Assembly: GCF_000282355.1 (NCBI RefSeq)
Contig: NZ_AKJL01000307.1
Location: forward strand, 1-60,843
Origin: Pseudomonas sp. GM49
Lineage (GTDB): Bacteria > Pseudomonadota > Gammaproteobacteria > Pseudomonadales > Pseudomonadaceae
DNA length: 60,843 nt
Direction of reading: 5' to 3'
Shown here: one piece after another, positions 8,964-18,013 of the stretch
How the letters are laid out: each line of letters opens with the position of its first letter
Numbering within the stretch: position 1 is the first letter of the stretch
Program-made: the position numbers and the translations under genes
The notes under the pieces: model-generated
What the model was told of the DNA's origin: nothing
What the model saw: only the letters and a program-made list of their open reading frames with translations
Database searches by the model: none

Positions 8964-9826
8964 CGAAAGATCACCGTTCTGTCCTGGTTGAGGAAAACCC
9001 GGTGCTCCAGGTGGTACTTGACTGCCTTGGACAGGGCCACGGTTTCGGTGTCACGGCCGGTGGCGACCAGGTCGTCCGGCAGATAGACGTGATCGACGCG
9101 TTGCACTTCCTGTTCAATGATTGGCCCTTCGTCGAGGTCGCTGGTGACGTAGTGCGCCGTAGCGCCGATCAGTTTCACCCCGCGTTGGTAGGCCTGGTGA
9201 TAAGGCTTGGCACCTTTGAACCCAGGCAGGAACGAGTGATGGATGTTGATCGCGCGGCCCGAGAGTTGCTTGCACAGGTCATCGGAGAGGATCTGCATGT
9301 AGCGCGCCAACACCACCAGTTCGGTGCCGGTCTCGTCGACAATCTTCATCAGCTCGGCTTCCTGCCGGGCCTTGGTGTCTTTCGTCACCGGCAGATAGAT
9401 GAAGCGGATACCTTCGCGTTCGGCCATGGGCCGCAGGTCCAGGTGGTTGGAGACGATGGCGGTGATGGTCATGTCCATCTCGCCCTTGTGGTAGCGGTAG
9501 AGAAGATCGGTCAGGCAGTGGTCGAACTTGCTGACCATCAGCAACACACGCATCGGCTCGCGGGTGTCGTACAGTTCCCAGCTCATGTCGAACGCCTTGG
9601 CGACGTCGCTGAAACCGTCCTTGATCAGCTGGATATCGCCCGGGTGGTCGTCGTTGAAGCGGAACACCGCGCGCATGAAAAACCGGCCGCTGAAGTCGTC
9701 GTCGAATTGCGCCATCTCCCCGATGTAGCAACCGTTGTCCGCCAGGTAAGTGGTGACGGCCGCGACGATGCCGGACACCGCGGGACAGGTGATCTTGATG
9801 ATGAAATGGTTTTTTTCGTGTTGCAT
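8960..9826 (-). CDS. purU: Formyltetrahydrofolate deformylase (copy 1)
   Basis: A 288-residue PurU: an N-terminal ACT domain (about 1-85, starting KNHFIIKITCPAVSGIV) followed by a formyltransferase-fold domain with NIHHSFLPGFKGAKPYHQAY and DLDEGPI carrying the Asn-His-Asp catalytic set. It hydrolyses formyl-THF to formate and THF, recycling the cofactor when methyl groups enter in bulk. The ATG at 9826 is chosen because GAGGACG precedes it; a longer open frame to 9889 has no such site. It is first in the purU-folD-mgdABCD operon. A close paralogue lies at 23631-24497. Confidence 0.92.
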   Translation of the reverse strand: MQHEKNHFIIKITCPAVSGIVAAVTTYLADNGCYIGEMAQFDDDFSGRFFMRAVFRFNDDHPGDIQLIKDGFSDVAKAFDMSWELYDTREPMRVLLMVSKFDHCLTDLLYRYHKGEMDMTITAIVSNHLDLRPMAEREGIRFIYLPVTKDTKARQEAELMKIVDETGTELVVLARYMQILSDDLCKQLSGRAINIHHSFLPGFKGAKPYHQAYQRGVKLIGATAHYVTSDLDEGPIIEQEVQRVDHVYLPDDLVATGRDTETVALSKAVKYHLEHRVFLNQDRTVIFR

Positions 9827-9908
9827 GACACGTCCTCGGGAAGATGGCGGCAGCTCATCGCAAAGCGAAAAAAACATCGACAACAGCAATCTCGTCCATG
9901 AGGGTATT

Positions 9909-9921
9909 TTCTTATGGGGAA
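9909..9921. promoter_or_regulatory. Candidate operator upstream of the purU-mgd operon
   Basis: TTCTTATGGGGAA matches the TTCC-N5-GGAA palindrome found at gmaS and dmm with one mismatch in the left arm. It lies about 85 bp upstream of the purU start, in the AT-rich control region 9827-10066. I did not find a convincing sigma-54 site on the minus strand here. Confidence 0.5.
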
Positions 9922-10066
9922 TAAAATATTCCTGAAGTTGGCTTTATAGGGGAATGCCCGCGCCGCGTCCAGAATTTTTGTGAAAGTTTTTTAACTGGCA
10001 GGAAAACGCCTGAGGCCGACACAGATCGGCCTCAGGGTTGGAATCGAACGGGGAGTGGGGCGGGGA

Positions 10067-10666
10067 TTATTCTTTGTCGTTGCCGTAATTCATGATCGAA
10101 AGCAGGCGGATCGGTACTTGTACCAGTTGTTCCGGGCCATGGGGGATTTCCCCTTCGAAAGTCAGGCTGTCACCGGCTTCCATGCGATAGAGCTGGTTGC
10201 CATGGCGATAGATCAGCTCGCCTTCGAGCAGGTGCAGGAACTCGGTGCCGGGGTGCGAGAACGTCGGAAACTCCTCGCTGGCGTCATCCATGCTCACCAT
10301 GTAGGCCTCGAAACTCTTCTTCGGCCCGCGTGTGTGATTGAGCAGATGGTAGGTATGGCCTTTCTCGGTTCCGCGGCGAACCACTTCCATGCCTTGATCG
10401 GCCTTGACCAGCTGCGCACTGCCATCTTGCTGATCGTACTCACTGAACAACTTTGACAAGGGCAGGCCGAGCACGTCGCACAAGCGGCTCAGGGTATCGA
10501 GGCTGGTGGAGACCTGGGCGTTTTCAATTTTGCTCAACATGCCTTGGCTGATGTCGGCAATTTTCGCCACATCGGACAATTTCAGGTCCTGCGCCTGGCG
10601 CTGGCGTTTGATTTGCAAACCCAGGTATTGCTCGAGTTTGAGGCGCGGGGCGGTTTCGGTCGGCAT
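10067..10666 (-). CDS. XRE-family regulator with C-terminal cupin domain
   Basis: A 199-residue regulator: a helix-turn-helix domain (about 14-70, containing LSDVAKIADISQGMLSKIE) and a single cupin sensor domain (about 110-190, with HPGTEFLHLLEGELIYRHG). Members of this HipB-cupin group often control amine and amino acid catabolism. It lies between the purU-mgd operon and the divergent gmaS operon and is the obvious candidate to bind the shared palindromes. The ATG at 10666 is favoured over an upstream GTG at 10684. The ligand is unknown. Confidence 0.85.
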   Translation of the reverse strand: MPTETAPRLKLEQYLGLQIKRQRQAQDLKLSDVAKIADISQGMLSKIENAQVSTSLDTLSRLCDVLGLPLSKLFSEYDQQDGSAQLVKADQGMEVVRRGTEKGHTYHLLNHTRGPKKSFEAYMVSMDDASEEFPTFSHPGTEFLHLLEGELIYRHGNQLYRMEAGDSLTFEGEIPHGPEQLVQVPIRLLSIMNYGNDKE

Positions 10667-10683
10667 AGTCTTTAGATCCTGCA

Positions 10684-10727
10684 CACTTTCTGTTCAGTAA
10701 TATTAGTTTCGCACTGAGAAAGTGCAA
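10684..10727 (-). promoter_or_regulatory. Sigma-70 promoter and inverted repeat upstream of the XRE gene
   Basis: On the minus strand TTGCAC (10722-10727) and TAATAT (10700-10705) are spaced by 16 bp. The inverted repeat CACTTTCT (10684-10691) and AGAAAGTG (10717-10724) brackets the promoter elements, a typical place for autoregulation. Confidence 0.5.
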
Positions 10728-10761
10728 ATCTCGGCGTTCCTCTCCAGCCCATTGGGCGGTA

Positions 10762-10774
10762 TTCCCACCGGGAA
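10762..10774. promoter_or_regulatory. Candidate operator between the XRE gene and gmaS
   Basis: TTCCCACCGGGAA fits TTCC-N5-GGAA exactly. A further half-site, ATATTCCCATATAT, starts 6 bp on. Its position between two divergent transcription units could serve either. Confidence 0.5.
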
Positions 10775-10841
10775 AAGAATATTCCCATATATACAGCACA
10801 AAAGCGCTGGTTACGGCACTTCAGCTTTTCATTCGCGATTC

Positions 10842-10890
10842 TGGCAAGGGCCTTGCATTCCTATCGGGAAACTAACTTTCTTTTCAGGAA
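10842..10890 (+). promoter_or_regulatory. Sigma-54 promoter with overlapping operators for the gmaS operon
   Basis: TGGCAAGGGCCTTGCA (10842-10857) matches the sigma-54 -24/-12 consensus TGGCAYGN4TTGCW with one mismatch. The palindrome TTCCTATCGGGAA (10858-10870) starts at the very next base, over the predicted transcription start. A weaker copy, TTCTTTTCAGGAA, is at 10878-10890. A repressor bound here would block initiation. Sigma-54 use fits nitrogen control of an amine pathway. Confidence 0.65.
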
Positions 10891-10953
10891 TATTAAAAGA
10901 AAGTGACGGCCTATCCACAATGATTTGCCCTTTTTCGCCAGGAGTGACGAGCA

Positions 10954-12288
10954 ATGTTGCCAGCAGAAACCCAGCGCATCATCGACAAGCACGGGATCAA
11001 GTATGTGCTTGCGCAGTTTGTCGATATCCATGGATCGGCCAAGACCAAATCGGTGCCGATCTGTGGACTCAAGGCCGTGGCCGAGGACGGAGCGGGTTTT
11101 GCCGGGTTCGCCATCAGTGGCATGGGCATGGAACCCCACGGTCCGGACTTCATGGCCCGTGGCGATTTGTCCACGCTGACGCCGGTGCCTTGGCAGCCGG
11201 GTTATGGCCGGATCGTGTGCATTGGTCATGTCGACGGCAAGCCGCATCCTTATGACAGCCGTTACGTGCTCCAGCAGCAGGTCCGTCGCCTGGAAGACAA
11301 GGGCTGGACGCTCAACACCGGCCTGGAACCCGAATTCAACCTGATGCGCCGCGACGAGCAGGGCAAACTGCAGCTGGTCGACGCCAGCGACAACCTGGAC
11401 AAGCCTTGCTACGACTACAAAGGCCTGTCGCGCTCGCGGGTGTTCCTCGAGCGCCTGACCGAAGCGTTGCAGGCGGTGGATTTCGAGGTCTATCAAATTG
11501 ACCACGAAGACGCCAACGGCCAGTTCGAGATCAACTACACCTACAGCGACGCCATGACTTCGGCGGATCGTTTCACGTTCTTTCGTATGGCCGCCGGCGA
11601 GATCGCCAATGACCTGGGCATGATCTGCTCGTTCATGCCCAAGCCTGATCCGAAGCGCGCCGGCAACGGCATGCACTTTCACCTGTCGATCAGCAGCGCC
11701 GAGAACAAGAACCTGTTCTTTGATGCCAGTGACCCGAGCGGCATGGGCCTGTCGAAAATGGCCTATCACTTCGCCGCCGGCCTGCTCGCCCATGGCCCGG
11801 CGCTCTGCGCCTTCGCCGCACCGACGGTCAACTCCTACAAGCGTCTGGTGGTGGGCAATTCGTTGTCCGGCGCGACCTGGGCGCCAGCCTTTATTGCCTT
11901 CGGCGCCAACAACCGCTCGGCGATGGTGCGGGTGCCTTATGGCCGCCTGGAGTTCCGCCTTCCAGATGCCGGTTGCAATCCCTATCTGGTCAGCGCGGCG
12001 ATCATCGCGGCGGGCCTCGACGGTATCGACCGCCAGCTGGAAATCGACCACGTCTGCAACGAAAACCTCTACAGCCTGAGCCTGGAGCAGATTGCCGCGC
12101 GCGGCATCAAGACCCTGCCGCAATCGCTCAAGGAAGCCTGCGACGCGCTGGAAGCCGACCCGCTGTTCGCCGAGGTCATGGGCCCGCAGATCGTTGGCGA
12201 GTTCATCAAGCTCAAGCGCATGGAGTGGGTGGAATACAGCCGCCATGTCTCCGACTGGGAAGTGCAGCGCTACACCGAATTTTTCTAG
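10954..12288 (+). CDS. gmaS: Gamma-glutamylmethylamide synthetase
   Basis: This 444-residue glutamine-synthetase-like ligase would join methylamine to glutamate using ATP, the first step of the N-methylglutamate pathway. Glutamine synthetase hallmarks are visible: the GLEPEF metal-site motif, NGQFEINY, GNGMHFHLS, and the RVPYGRLEFRLPD region. Length and lack of an adenylylation-type C-terminus place it in the GmaS/GlnT group and not with GlnA. Three genes for N-methylglutamate synthase follow in the same direction, which settles the call. AGGAG precedes the start, and a sigma-54 promoter with operators lies about 100 bp upstream. Confidence 0.85.
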   Translation: MLPAETQRIIDKHGIKYVLAQFVDIHGSAKTKSVPICGLKAVAEDGAGFAGFAISGMGMEPHGPDFMARGDLSTLTPVPWQPGYGRIVCIGHVDGKPHPYDSRYVLQQQVRRLEDKGWTLNTGLEPEFNLMRRDEQGKLQLVDASDNLDKPCYDYKGLSRSRVFLERLTEALQAVDFEVYQIDHEDANGQFEINYTYSDAMTSADRFTFFRMAAGEIANDLGMICSFMPKPDPKRAGNGMHFHLSISSAENKNLFFDASDPSGMGLSKMAYHFAAGLLAHGPALCAFAAPTVNSYKRLVVGNSLSGATWAPAFIAFGANNRSAMVRVPYGRLEFRLPDAGCNPYLVSAAIIAAGLDGIDRQLEIDHVCNENLYSLSLEQIAARGIKTLPQSLKEACDALEADPLFAEVMGPQIVGEFIKLKRMEWVEYSRHVSDWEVQRYTEFF

Positions 12289-12365
12289 ACGCCAGCCGGC
12301 GCGCCCAAACGAACCATCTCGCAGCTTGAAACGTGTGGCTGCCGAACGTAGTGAGGACTGTTTTT

Positions 12366-13271
12366 ATGTGTGGAATCGTAGGTCTTTACCTGAAAAACCC
12401 GCAGCTGGAATCCCGGCTCGGTCAGCTCTTCGAACCGATGCTACAGGCCATGACCGATCGTGGCCCGGACAGTGCCGGTTTCGCCATCTATGGCGATGAA
12501 GTGGCCGATGGCTGGGTCAAGCTGACCTTGCAGGCGACAACTGAAGCCTTCGACTGGAAAACCCTGATGGGCGAACTGGAAGGCCGTCTGGGCTGTTCGC
12601 TGGACTGGTTTCAGAACGCCAGCGCCGCCGTATTGAAGATCCATGCTGAAGAAACGCCAGTCCGTCTGGCCCTCGCCGATCTGGCCCCGAGCATCCGCAT
12701 CATGAGCGCCGGGCAGAGCATCGAAATCCTCAAGGGCATGGGCTTGCCCCAGGAAATTTCCCAACGCTTCGGCCTGGCCAGCATGAAGGGCAGCCATATC
12801 ATCGGCCACACCCGCATGGCCACCGAAAGCGCGGTGACCATGGAAGGCAGCCACCCGTTTTCCACTGGCGCCGACCTGTGTCTGGTGCATAACGGTTCGC
12901 TGTCCAATCACTTCCGCCTGCGTCAGGAACTCAAGCGCGAAGGCATCCATTTCGAAACCGACAACGACACGGAAGTGGCCGCCGGCTACCTGACCTGGCG
13001 CCTGCAACAAGGCGATTCGCTGAAAGAGGCGCTGGATCATTCGCTGGAGGACCTGGACGGCTTCTTCACTTTCGCCATTGGTACCCGCAATGGCTTTGCG
13101 GTGATCCGTGACCCGATTGCCTGCAAACCGGCGATTCTCGCCGAGACCGACGATTACGTTGCGATGGCCTCCGAATATCAGGCGCTGTCGAGCCTGCCGG
13201 GTATCGAACACGCCAGGATCTGGGAGCCGGCACCGGCCACCCTGTACATCTGGGAACGCGAGTCAGCTTAA
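12366..13271 (+). CDS. mgsA: N-methylglutamate synthase subunit A (class II amidotransferase)
   Basis: A 301-residue protein beginning Met-Cys-Gly-Ile-Val-Gly, the N-terminal Cys nucleophile signature of class II glutamine amidotransferases. Later motifs include GHTRMATES and LVHNGSLSNH. In the synthase it would cleave gamma-glutamylmethylamide and pass methylamine, instead of ammonia, to the FMN subunit. The start at 12366 is fixed by the required N-terminal Cys. mgsB follows 11 bp later. By sequence alone it resembles GlxB. Confidence 0.83.
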   Translation: MCGIVGLYLKNPQLESRLGQLFEPMLQAMTDRGPDSAGFAIYGDEVADGWVKLTLQATTEAFDWKTLMGELEGRLGCSLDWFQNASAAVLKIHAEETPVRLALADLAPSIRIMSAGQSIEILKGMGLPQEISQRFGLASMKGSHIIGHTRMATESAVTMEGSHPFSTGADLCLVHNGSLSNHFRLRQELKREGIHFETDNDTEVAAGYLTWRLQQGDSLKEALDHSLEDLDGFFTFAIGTRNGFAVIRDPIACKPAILAETDDYVAMASEYQALSSLPGIEHARIWEPAPATLYIWERESA

Positions 13272-13282
13272 GGAGCGCACAC

Positions 13283-13966
13283 ATGAAAACCATCGATCTT
13301 TCAACTGCCAGCGTGCGCGATCTCAATCAGGCGCTGCATGACCAGGTCAACAACGTAGAAGACCGCGAGTGGGTGGTGACCCATTCCAATGGCAAGCACA
13401 ACCTCGCGGTTGGGGTGAACCAGGCCGTGTCCATCGATATCCAGGGGCACGCCGGCTACTACTGCGCGGGCATGAACCAGAAAGCGTGCATCACCGTGCA
13501 TGGCAATGCCGGGGTCGGCGTCGCGGAAAACATGATGTCGGGCATGGTGCGGATCAAGGGCAGCGCGTCCCAGGCCGCCGGCGCCACCGCCCATGGCGGA
13601 TTGTTGGTGATCGAAGGCGATGCCGGTGCCCGATGCGGCATTTCCATGAAGGGCATCGACATTGTGGTCGGTGGCAGTATCGGCCACATGAGTTGCTTCA
13701 TGGGCCAGGCCGGACGACTTGTGGTGTGCGGCGATGCGGGCGATGCCCTGGGCGATTCGCTGTACGAAACCCACATCTATGTGCGGGGCACCGTCGCCTC
13801 CCTGGGCTCGGATTGCATCGAGAAAGAAATGCGCGCCGAACACCTGGAAGAGCTGCAAGTGCTGCTCAACCGCGCCGGTTTCGAGCACAAGGCGGCTGAC
13901 TTCAAGCGCTACGGCTCGGCCCGTCAGCTGTACAACTTCAAAGTCGATAACGCGTCCGCGTACTGA
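13283..13966 (+). CDS. mgsB: N-methylglutamate synthase subunit B (GXGXG glutamate-synthase-like)
   Basis: This 227-residue protein is built of repeated glycine-rich turns (GNAGVGVAENMMSG, GATAHGG, EGDAGARCG, GQAGRLVVCGDAGDALGD), the right-handed beta-helix of the glutamate synthase alpha GXGXG domain, also called GlxC-like. It is a structural subunit that packs the amidotransferase and FMN parts together. It lies between mgsA and mgsC with gaps of 11 and 20 bp. No catalytic residues are expected. Confidence 0.83.
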   Translation: MKTIDLSTASVRDLNQALHDQVNNVEDREWVVTHSNGKHNLAVGVNQAVSIDIQGHAGYYCAGMNQKACITVHGNAGVGVAENMMSGMVRIKGSASQAAGATAHGGLLVIEGDAGARCGISMKGIDIVVGGSIGHMSCFMGQAGRLVVCGDAGDALGDSLYETHIYVRGTVASLGSDCIEKEMRAEHLEELQVLLNRAGFEHKAADFKRYGSARQLYNFKVDNASAY

Positions 13967-13986
13967 TCCACGCGAGGAGAACAGAT

Positions 13987-15309
13987 ATGAGCGAGAAGAA
14001 CACTCCAGTGCTGCGCGAGTCCGCGACTTTCGACCGCCTGACCATCCAGGAAATCCAGCGTGCTGCCGAGACCGGCATCTACGACATTCGCGGCGGCGGC
14101 ACCAAGCGTAAAGTGCCGCACTTCGACGACTTGCTGCTGCTCGGCGCCAGCGTTTCGCGCTACCCGCTGGAAGGCTATCGGGAGAAGTGCGGCACCGACG
14201 TAATCCTCGGCAATCGCTTCGCCAAGAAGCCGATCCACCTGAAGATTCCAGTGACCATCGCCGGTATGAGCTTCGGTGCATTGTCGGCCAATGCCAAGGA
14301 AGCACTGGGCCGCGGCGCCACCATTGCCGGCACCAGCACTACCACCGGCGACGGCGGTATGACCCCGGAGGAGCGCGGTCAGTCGCAGCATCTGGTCTAT
14401 CAATATCTGCCGTCCCGTTACGGCATGAATCCGGACGATCTGCGCAAGGCTGACGCCATCGAAATCGTCCTGGGGCAGGGCGCCAAACCTGGCGGCGGCG
14501 GCATGTTGCTGGGCATGAAAGTCACCGAGCGGGTGGCCGGCATGCGCACCTTGCCTATCGGCGTCGACCAGCGCAGTGCCTGCCGTCACCCGGACTGGAC
14601 CGGCCCGGATGACCTGGCCATCAAGATCGCCGAGATCCGCGAGATCACCGATTGGGAAAAGCCGATCTACGTAAAGATCGGGGCGAGCCGGCCTTACTAT
14701 GACGTCAAACTGGCGGTGAAGGCCGGGGCCGATGTGATTGTGCTCGACGGCATGCAAGGCGGCACCGCGGCGACCCAGGAAGTGTTTATCGAACACGTGG
14801 GCATTCCGATTTTGCCGGCGATCCCGCAAGCGGTACAGGCTTTGCAAGAGATGGGCATGCATCGCAAGGTTCAGTTGATCGTTTCGGGGGGGATTCGCAA
14901 CGGTGCCGACGTGGCCAAGGCCATGGCGTTGGGTGCCGATGCAGTGGCGATCGGCACGGCGGCGCTTATTGCGCTGGGCGACAACCACCCGCGACTGGAT
15001 GAAGAACTGCACAAGATTGGTTCGGCGGCCGGTTTCTATGACGACTGGCAGAACGGCCGCGACCCGGCCGGTATCACCACCCAGGACCCGGAACTGTCTA
15101 GGCGTCTGGACCCGGTGGAAGGTGGTCGCCGTCTGGCCAACTACCTGCGGGTGCTGGTGCTGGAGGCGCAGACCATGGCGCGGGCTTGCGGCAAGTCGCA
15201 CCTGCACAATCTGGATCCTGAAGACCTGGTGGCCTTGACTGTGGAGTCGGCCGCCATGGCACGGGTGCCGCTGGCAGGCACAAGCTGGATTCCGGGTTCG
15301 GGTTACTGA
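13987..15309 (+). CDS. mgsC: N-methylglutamate synthase subunit C (FMN glutamate synthase domain)
   Basis: A 440-residue TIM-barrel protein homologous to the FMN-binding domain of glutamate synthase. Visible motifs are MSFGALSANAKEALGRGA, GGGGMLLG near GAKPG, and the C-terminal phosphate-binding SGGIRNGADVAKAMALGADAVAIGTA. It would reductively combine methylamine with 2-oxoglutarate to N-methylglutamate. It is the third mgs gene, following an AGGAG site. Downstream is a REP pair and then the ammonium channel gene. Confidence 0.85.
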   Translation: MSEKNTPVLRESATFDRLTIQEIQRAAETGIYDIRGGGTKRKVPHFDDLLLLGASVSRYPLEGYREKCGTDVILGNRFAKKPIHLKIPVTIAGMSFGALSANAKEALGRGATIAGTSTTTGDGGMTPEERGQSQHLVYQYLPSRYGMNPDDLRKADAIEIVLGQGAKPGGGGMLLGMKVTERVAGMRTLPIGVDQRSACRHPDWTGPDDLAIKIAEIREITDWEKPIYVKIGASRPYYDVKLAVKAGADVIVLDGMQGGTAATQEVFIEHVGIPILPAIPQAVQALQEMGMHRKVQLIVSGGIRNGADVAKAMALGADAVAIGTAALIALGDNHPRLDEELHKIGSAAGFYDDWQNGRDPAGITTQDPELSRRLDPVEGGRRLANYLRVLVLEAQTMARACGKSHLHNLDPEDLVALTVESAAMARVPLAGTSWIPGSGY

Positions 15310-15324
15310 GGGCCGATTTACCCT

Positions 15325-15420
15325 CTGTGGCGAGGGAGCTCGCTCCCGCTCGAGTGCGCAGCACTCGCTGTTTTTTGGGGGCACGATGCGACCCAGCGCG
15401 AGCAAGCTCGCTCGCCACAG
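15325..15420. repeat. REP pair (REPIN)
   Basis: Two inverted REP-like sequences, starting CTGTGGCGAGGGAGCTCGC and ending GAGCAAGCTCGCTCGCCACAG, face each other with a short GC-rich centre. This is a common Pseudomonas intergenic repeat. Confidence 0.8.
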
Positions 15421-15544
15421 GTGTTTGGAAGGCCTGACCAATCGTGTCAGGTCATTCCTGTTCAAGAGGTCTCCTGAGAGATCCGCGTACGTTCACTTTT
15501 GCTCACTGCCAGACACTTTCTATTCTTTTGCAGGAGCTTTGAAT

Positions 15545-16870
15545 ATGGTCAATCGTCTTCTCGGCAAATCCTTACTTGGCGCGTCGGTCGTCGGCGCGTT
15601 TGTGCCGCTGGCGCAGGCGGCTGAAGCGCCAACCCTGAACACCGGCAGCACCGCGTGGATGGTGACGGCGGCGGTGCTGGTGTTGTTCATGTGTCTGCCG
15701 GGCCTCGCGTTGTTTTATGGCGGTCTGGTGCGGGCGAAAAACATGTTGTCGCTGTTCACCCAGTGCTTCGGTATCGCCGGACTGGTGGGCGTGTTGTGGG
15801 TGATCTACGGTTACAGCATGGTGGTTGACACCACCGGTATGGTTGAAGGGGAGGTGACCTTCAACAGTTTTGTCGGCGGGCTGAGTCGGGCCTTTCTCGC
15901 CGGAATGACCCCGGAAAGTCTTGTCGGCGAGATACCGGAAGGGGTGTTCGTAACCTTCCAGATGACGTTCGCCATCATCACCCCGGCGCTGATCGCCGGG
16001 GCGTTTGCCGAACGCATGAAGTTCTCGGCGGCGCTGCTGTTCATGGCACTGTGGTTCACCCTGGTGTACGCCCCGGTGGCTCATATGGTCTGGGGTGGTG
16101 CGGGTGCCTTGATGCATAACTGGGGCGTGCTCGATTTTGCCGGTGGCACCGCTGTGCACATCAATGCCGGAGTCGCTGCGCTCGCCGCCTGCCTGATCCT
16201 CGGCAAGCGCAAGGGCTACGAAAATACGCCGATGCCCGCCCACAACCTGAGCCTGACCATGGCCGGCGCGGCCATGCTTTGGGTTGGCTGGTTCGGTTTC
16301 AACATCGGTTCCGGCGGTGGCCTCAGCGGCACCTCCGGTATCGTCATGCTCAATACCCAACTGGGCGCCTGCGCCGGGATTCTCGGCTGGATGTTCACCG
16401 AGTGGTTCAAGGTGGGCAAGCCGAGTGCGCTGGGTCTGGCCAGTGGTGCCCTGGCCGGCCTGGTCGGGATTACCCCGGCCTGCGCCTACGTGGGCGTCGG
16501 TGGTGCATTGGCGATCGGTCTGTTGTGTGGCGTGTTCTGCTATCTGAGTGTCACTGTGCTCAAACGGCGTTTCGGTTACGACGACAGCCTTGATGTGTTT
16601 GGTCTGCACGGTATCGGCGGGATGATCGGTGCGGTTTTGACCGGCGTTTTTTGCGTACCGTCCCTGGGCGGTCTGGTAGACGGGGTGACCATGGGTGGCC
16701 AGGTGTTGGCCCAAATCAAGGGTGTGCTGTTGACGACGGTCTACTGCTTTGCCATCAGCTGGATCATTCTCAAAGTGGTCAATGCCCTGATCGGCTTGCG
16801 CGCCGATGAGTCGGTGGAGGAGATGGGCCTGGATCTGGCCGAGCACAATGAGCGTGCCTACAACCACTGA
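15545..16870 (+). CDS. amtB: Ammonium/methylammonium channel (Amt family)
   Basis: This 441-residue membrane protein has a cleavable-type N-terminus ending AQAAEAP and about eleven hydrophobic spans. Both pore histidines of the family are present, in FAGGTAVHINAGV and DVFGLHGIGGMIGA. In this setting it is likely to bring in methylammonium as well as ammonium. The start is set by GCAGGAG 8 bp upstream. It is separated from mgsC by about 235 bp holding a REP pair, so it may have its own promoter. No glnK-like gene accompanies it. Confidence 0.9.
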   Translation: MVNRLLGKSLLGASVVGAFVPLAQAAEAPTLNTGSTAWMVTAAVLVLFMCLPGLALFYGGLVRAKNMLSLFTQCFGIAGLVGVLWVIYGYSMVVDTTGMVEGEVTFNSFVGGLSRAFLAGMTPESLVGEIPEGVFVTFQMTFAIITPALIAGAFAERMKFSAALLFMALWFTLVYAPVAHMVWGGAGALMHNWGVLDFAGGTAVHINAGVAALAACLILGKRKGYENTPMPAHNLSLTMAGAAMLWVGWFGFNIGSGGGLSGTSGIVMLNTQLGACAGILGWMFTEWFKVGKPSALGLASGALAGLVGITPACAYVGVGGALAIGLLCGVFCYLSVTVLKRRFGYDDSLDVFGLHGIGGMIGAVLTGVFCVPSLGGLVDGVTMGGQVLAQIKGVLLTTVYCFAISWIILKVVNALIGLRADESVEEMGLDLAEHNERAYNH

Positions 16871-16887
16871 TCGTTACTGTTGAACAT

Positions 16888-16987
16888 TGTAGGAGCGAGC
16901 TTGCTCGCGATGGACTCAATAGCGCCGCGTATAGCCAGTAAGCACGCGTTATCGTTAACGACCATCGCGAGCAAGCTCGCTCCTACA
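16888..16987. repeat. REP pair (REPIN)
   Basis: TGTAGGAGCGAGCTTGCTCG and its inverted counterpart ending CGAGCAAGCTCGCTCCTACA bracket about 50 bp. It lies between convergent amtB and folD and could act as a shared terminator-like structure. Confidence 0.85.
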
Positions 16988-16994
16988 GTTGGGC

Positions 16995-17927
16995 TCAGTT
17001 CAACGCCAGGTGACTGACCGACGACTGCTCGTGCGTCTGGGCAGCACGCTGTAGCTGGCTGGCGATCAGGGTGTTCTTCAGCAGATAGGCAATGGTCATC
17101 GGCCCGACACCACCGGGCACCGGTGTGATCGCGCTGGCCACGGTGCGTGCACTCTCGTAATCGACATCGCCGACCAAGCGGTTGCCCGATTCGCTGGCAA
17201 TGCGATTGATGCCGACGTCGATCACCACCGCCCCGGGTTTGAGCCAACTGGCATCAATCAGCTGGGGGCGACCTACCGCAGCGACGACTATGTCCGCCAG
17301 CCTGCACAATGCTGGAGCATCGACGCTGCGCGAGTGCACCACGCTGACCGAGCAGTTGGCCTGCAACAGCAGCGTCGCCATCGGTTTGCCGACAATGTTC
17401 GAACGGCCGATGACGACCGCGTGCAAGCCACTCAGGTCACCGCAGGTTTCGTGCAGCAGACGCATGCAGCCGCTGGGGGTGCAGGGCGTCAGGACCTCGA
17501 TGCCCTGGACCAGTCCACCGACGTTTTCCCGATGAAAGCCGTCCACGTCCTTGATCGGATCTATGGCATGAATCACTGCCGCCTCGTCGATATGGGCCGG
17601 TAATGGCAATTGCACCAGGATGCCGTTGACCGTGACGTCGGCATTCAGTTGCGCAATCCGTTCCAGCACATCGTTCTGGCTTACGTTTGCCGCCAGACGA
17701 TACTCCAGGGAACGGATGCCGACCTCCTTGGCCCGCAGCAGTTTATTGCGCACATAAACCTCGCTGGCCGGGTCTTCACCGACAAGCAGCACGGCCAGGG
17801 CAGGGTAGATCTGTTGTCGCGCCAGGACCTGAATCTCTTCTCGAACCTCCTCAAGAACCTGGGCGGCGATGGCTTTGCCGTCGATTTCGCGGGCAAGTGC
17901 GGGGATGGTGCTGATCAAAAGAGTCAC
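16995..17927 (-). CDS. folD: Methylene-THF dehydrogenase / methenyl-THF cyclohydrolase (copy 2)
   Basis: A second complete FolD of 310 residues with YVRNK, QLPLP, GRSNIVGKPM and PVPGGVGPMT. It is clearly homologous to the copy at 8058-8963 but diverged throughout. The likely role is oxidation of methylene-THF made by the two GcvT-type proteins, Tdm and the DmmD-like protein, upstream on this strand. The start shown is a GTG at 17927 with a weak ribosome site; a start a few codons further in is possible. It is the most distal gene of the long minus-strand series 28158-16995. Confidence 0.88.
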   Translation of the reverse strand: MTLLISTIPALAREIDGKAIAAQVLEEVREEIQVLARQQIYPALAVLLVGEDPASEVYVRNKLLRAKEVGIRSLEYRLAANVSQNDVLERIAQLNADVTVNGILVQLPLPAHIDEAAVIHAIDPIKDVDGFHRENVGGLVQGIEVLTPCTPSGCMRLLHETCGDLSGLHAVVIGRSNIVGKPMATLLLQANCSVSVVHSRSVDAPALCRLADIVVAAVGRPQLIDASWLKPGAVVIDVGINRIASESGNRLVGDVDYESARTVASAITPVPGGVGPMTIAYLLKNTLIASQLQRAAQTHEQSSVSHLALN

Positions 17928-18013
17928 CGTTGTCTTGATTGTATGGGGACGATGCGATCATCGAGGCGCCGTTGCACCCCGATGACTCATCACAGACCTG
18001 CAGGCAAGGACGC

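Noticed and set aside
10861..12246. 461-residue minus-strand frame
   Set aside because: It is a shadow of gmaS on the other strand, with no domain and no ribosome site.
10954..12288. Glutamine synthetase (glnA)
   Set aside because: Short GmaS/GlnT-type length and the mgs genes directly following point to gamma-glutamylmethylamide synthetase.
13924..15465. 513-residue minus-strand frame
   Set aside because: Antisense to mgsC, without motifs.
15572..16867. 431-residue minus-strand frame opposite amtB
   Set aside because: His/Gln-rich composition and exact opposition to a well-supported membrane protein mark it as a codon-bias shadow.
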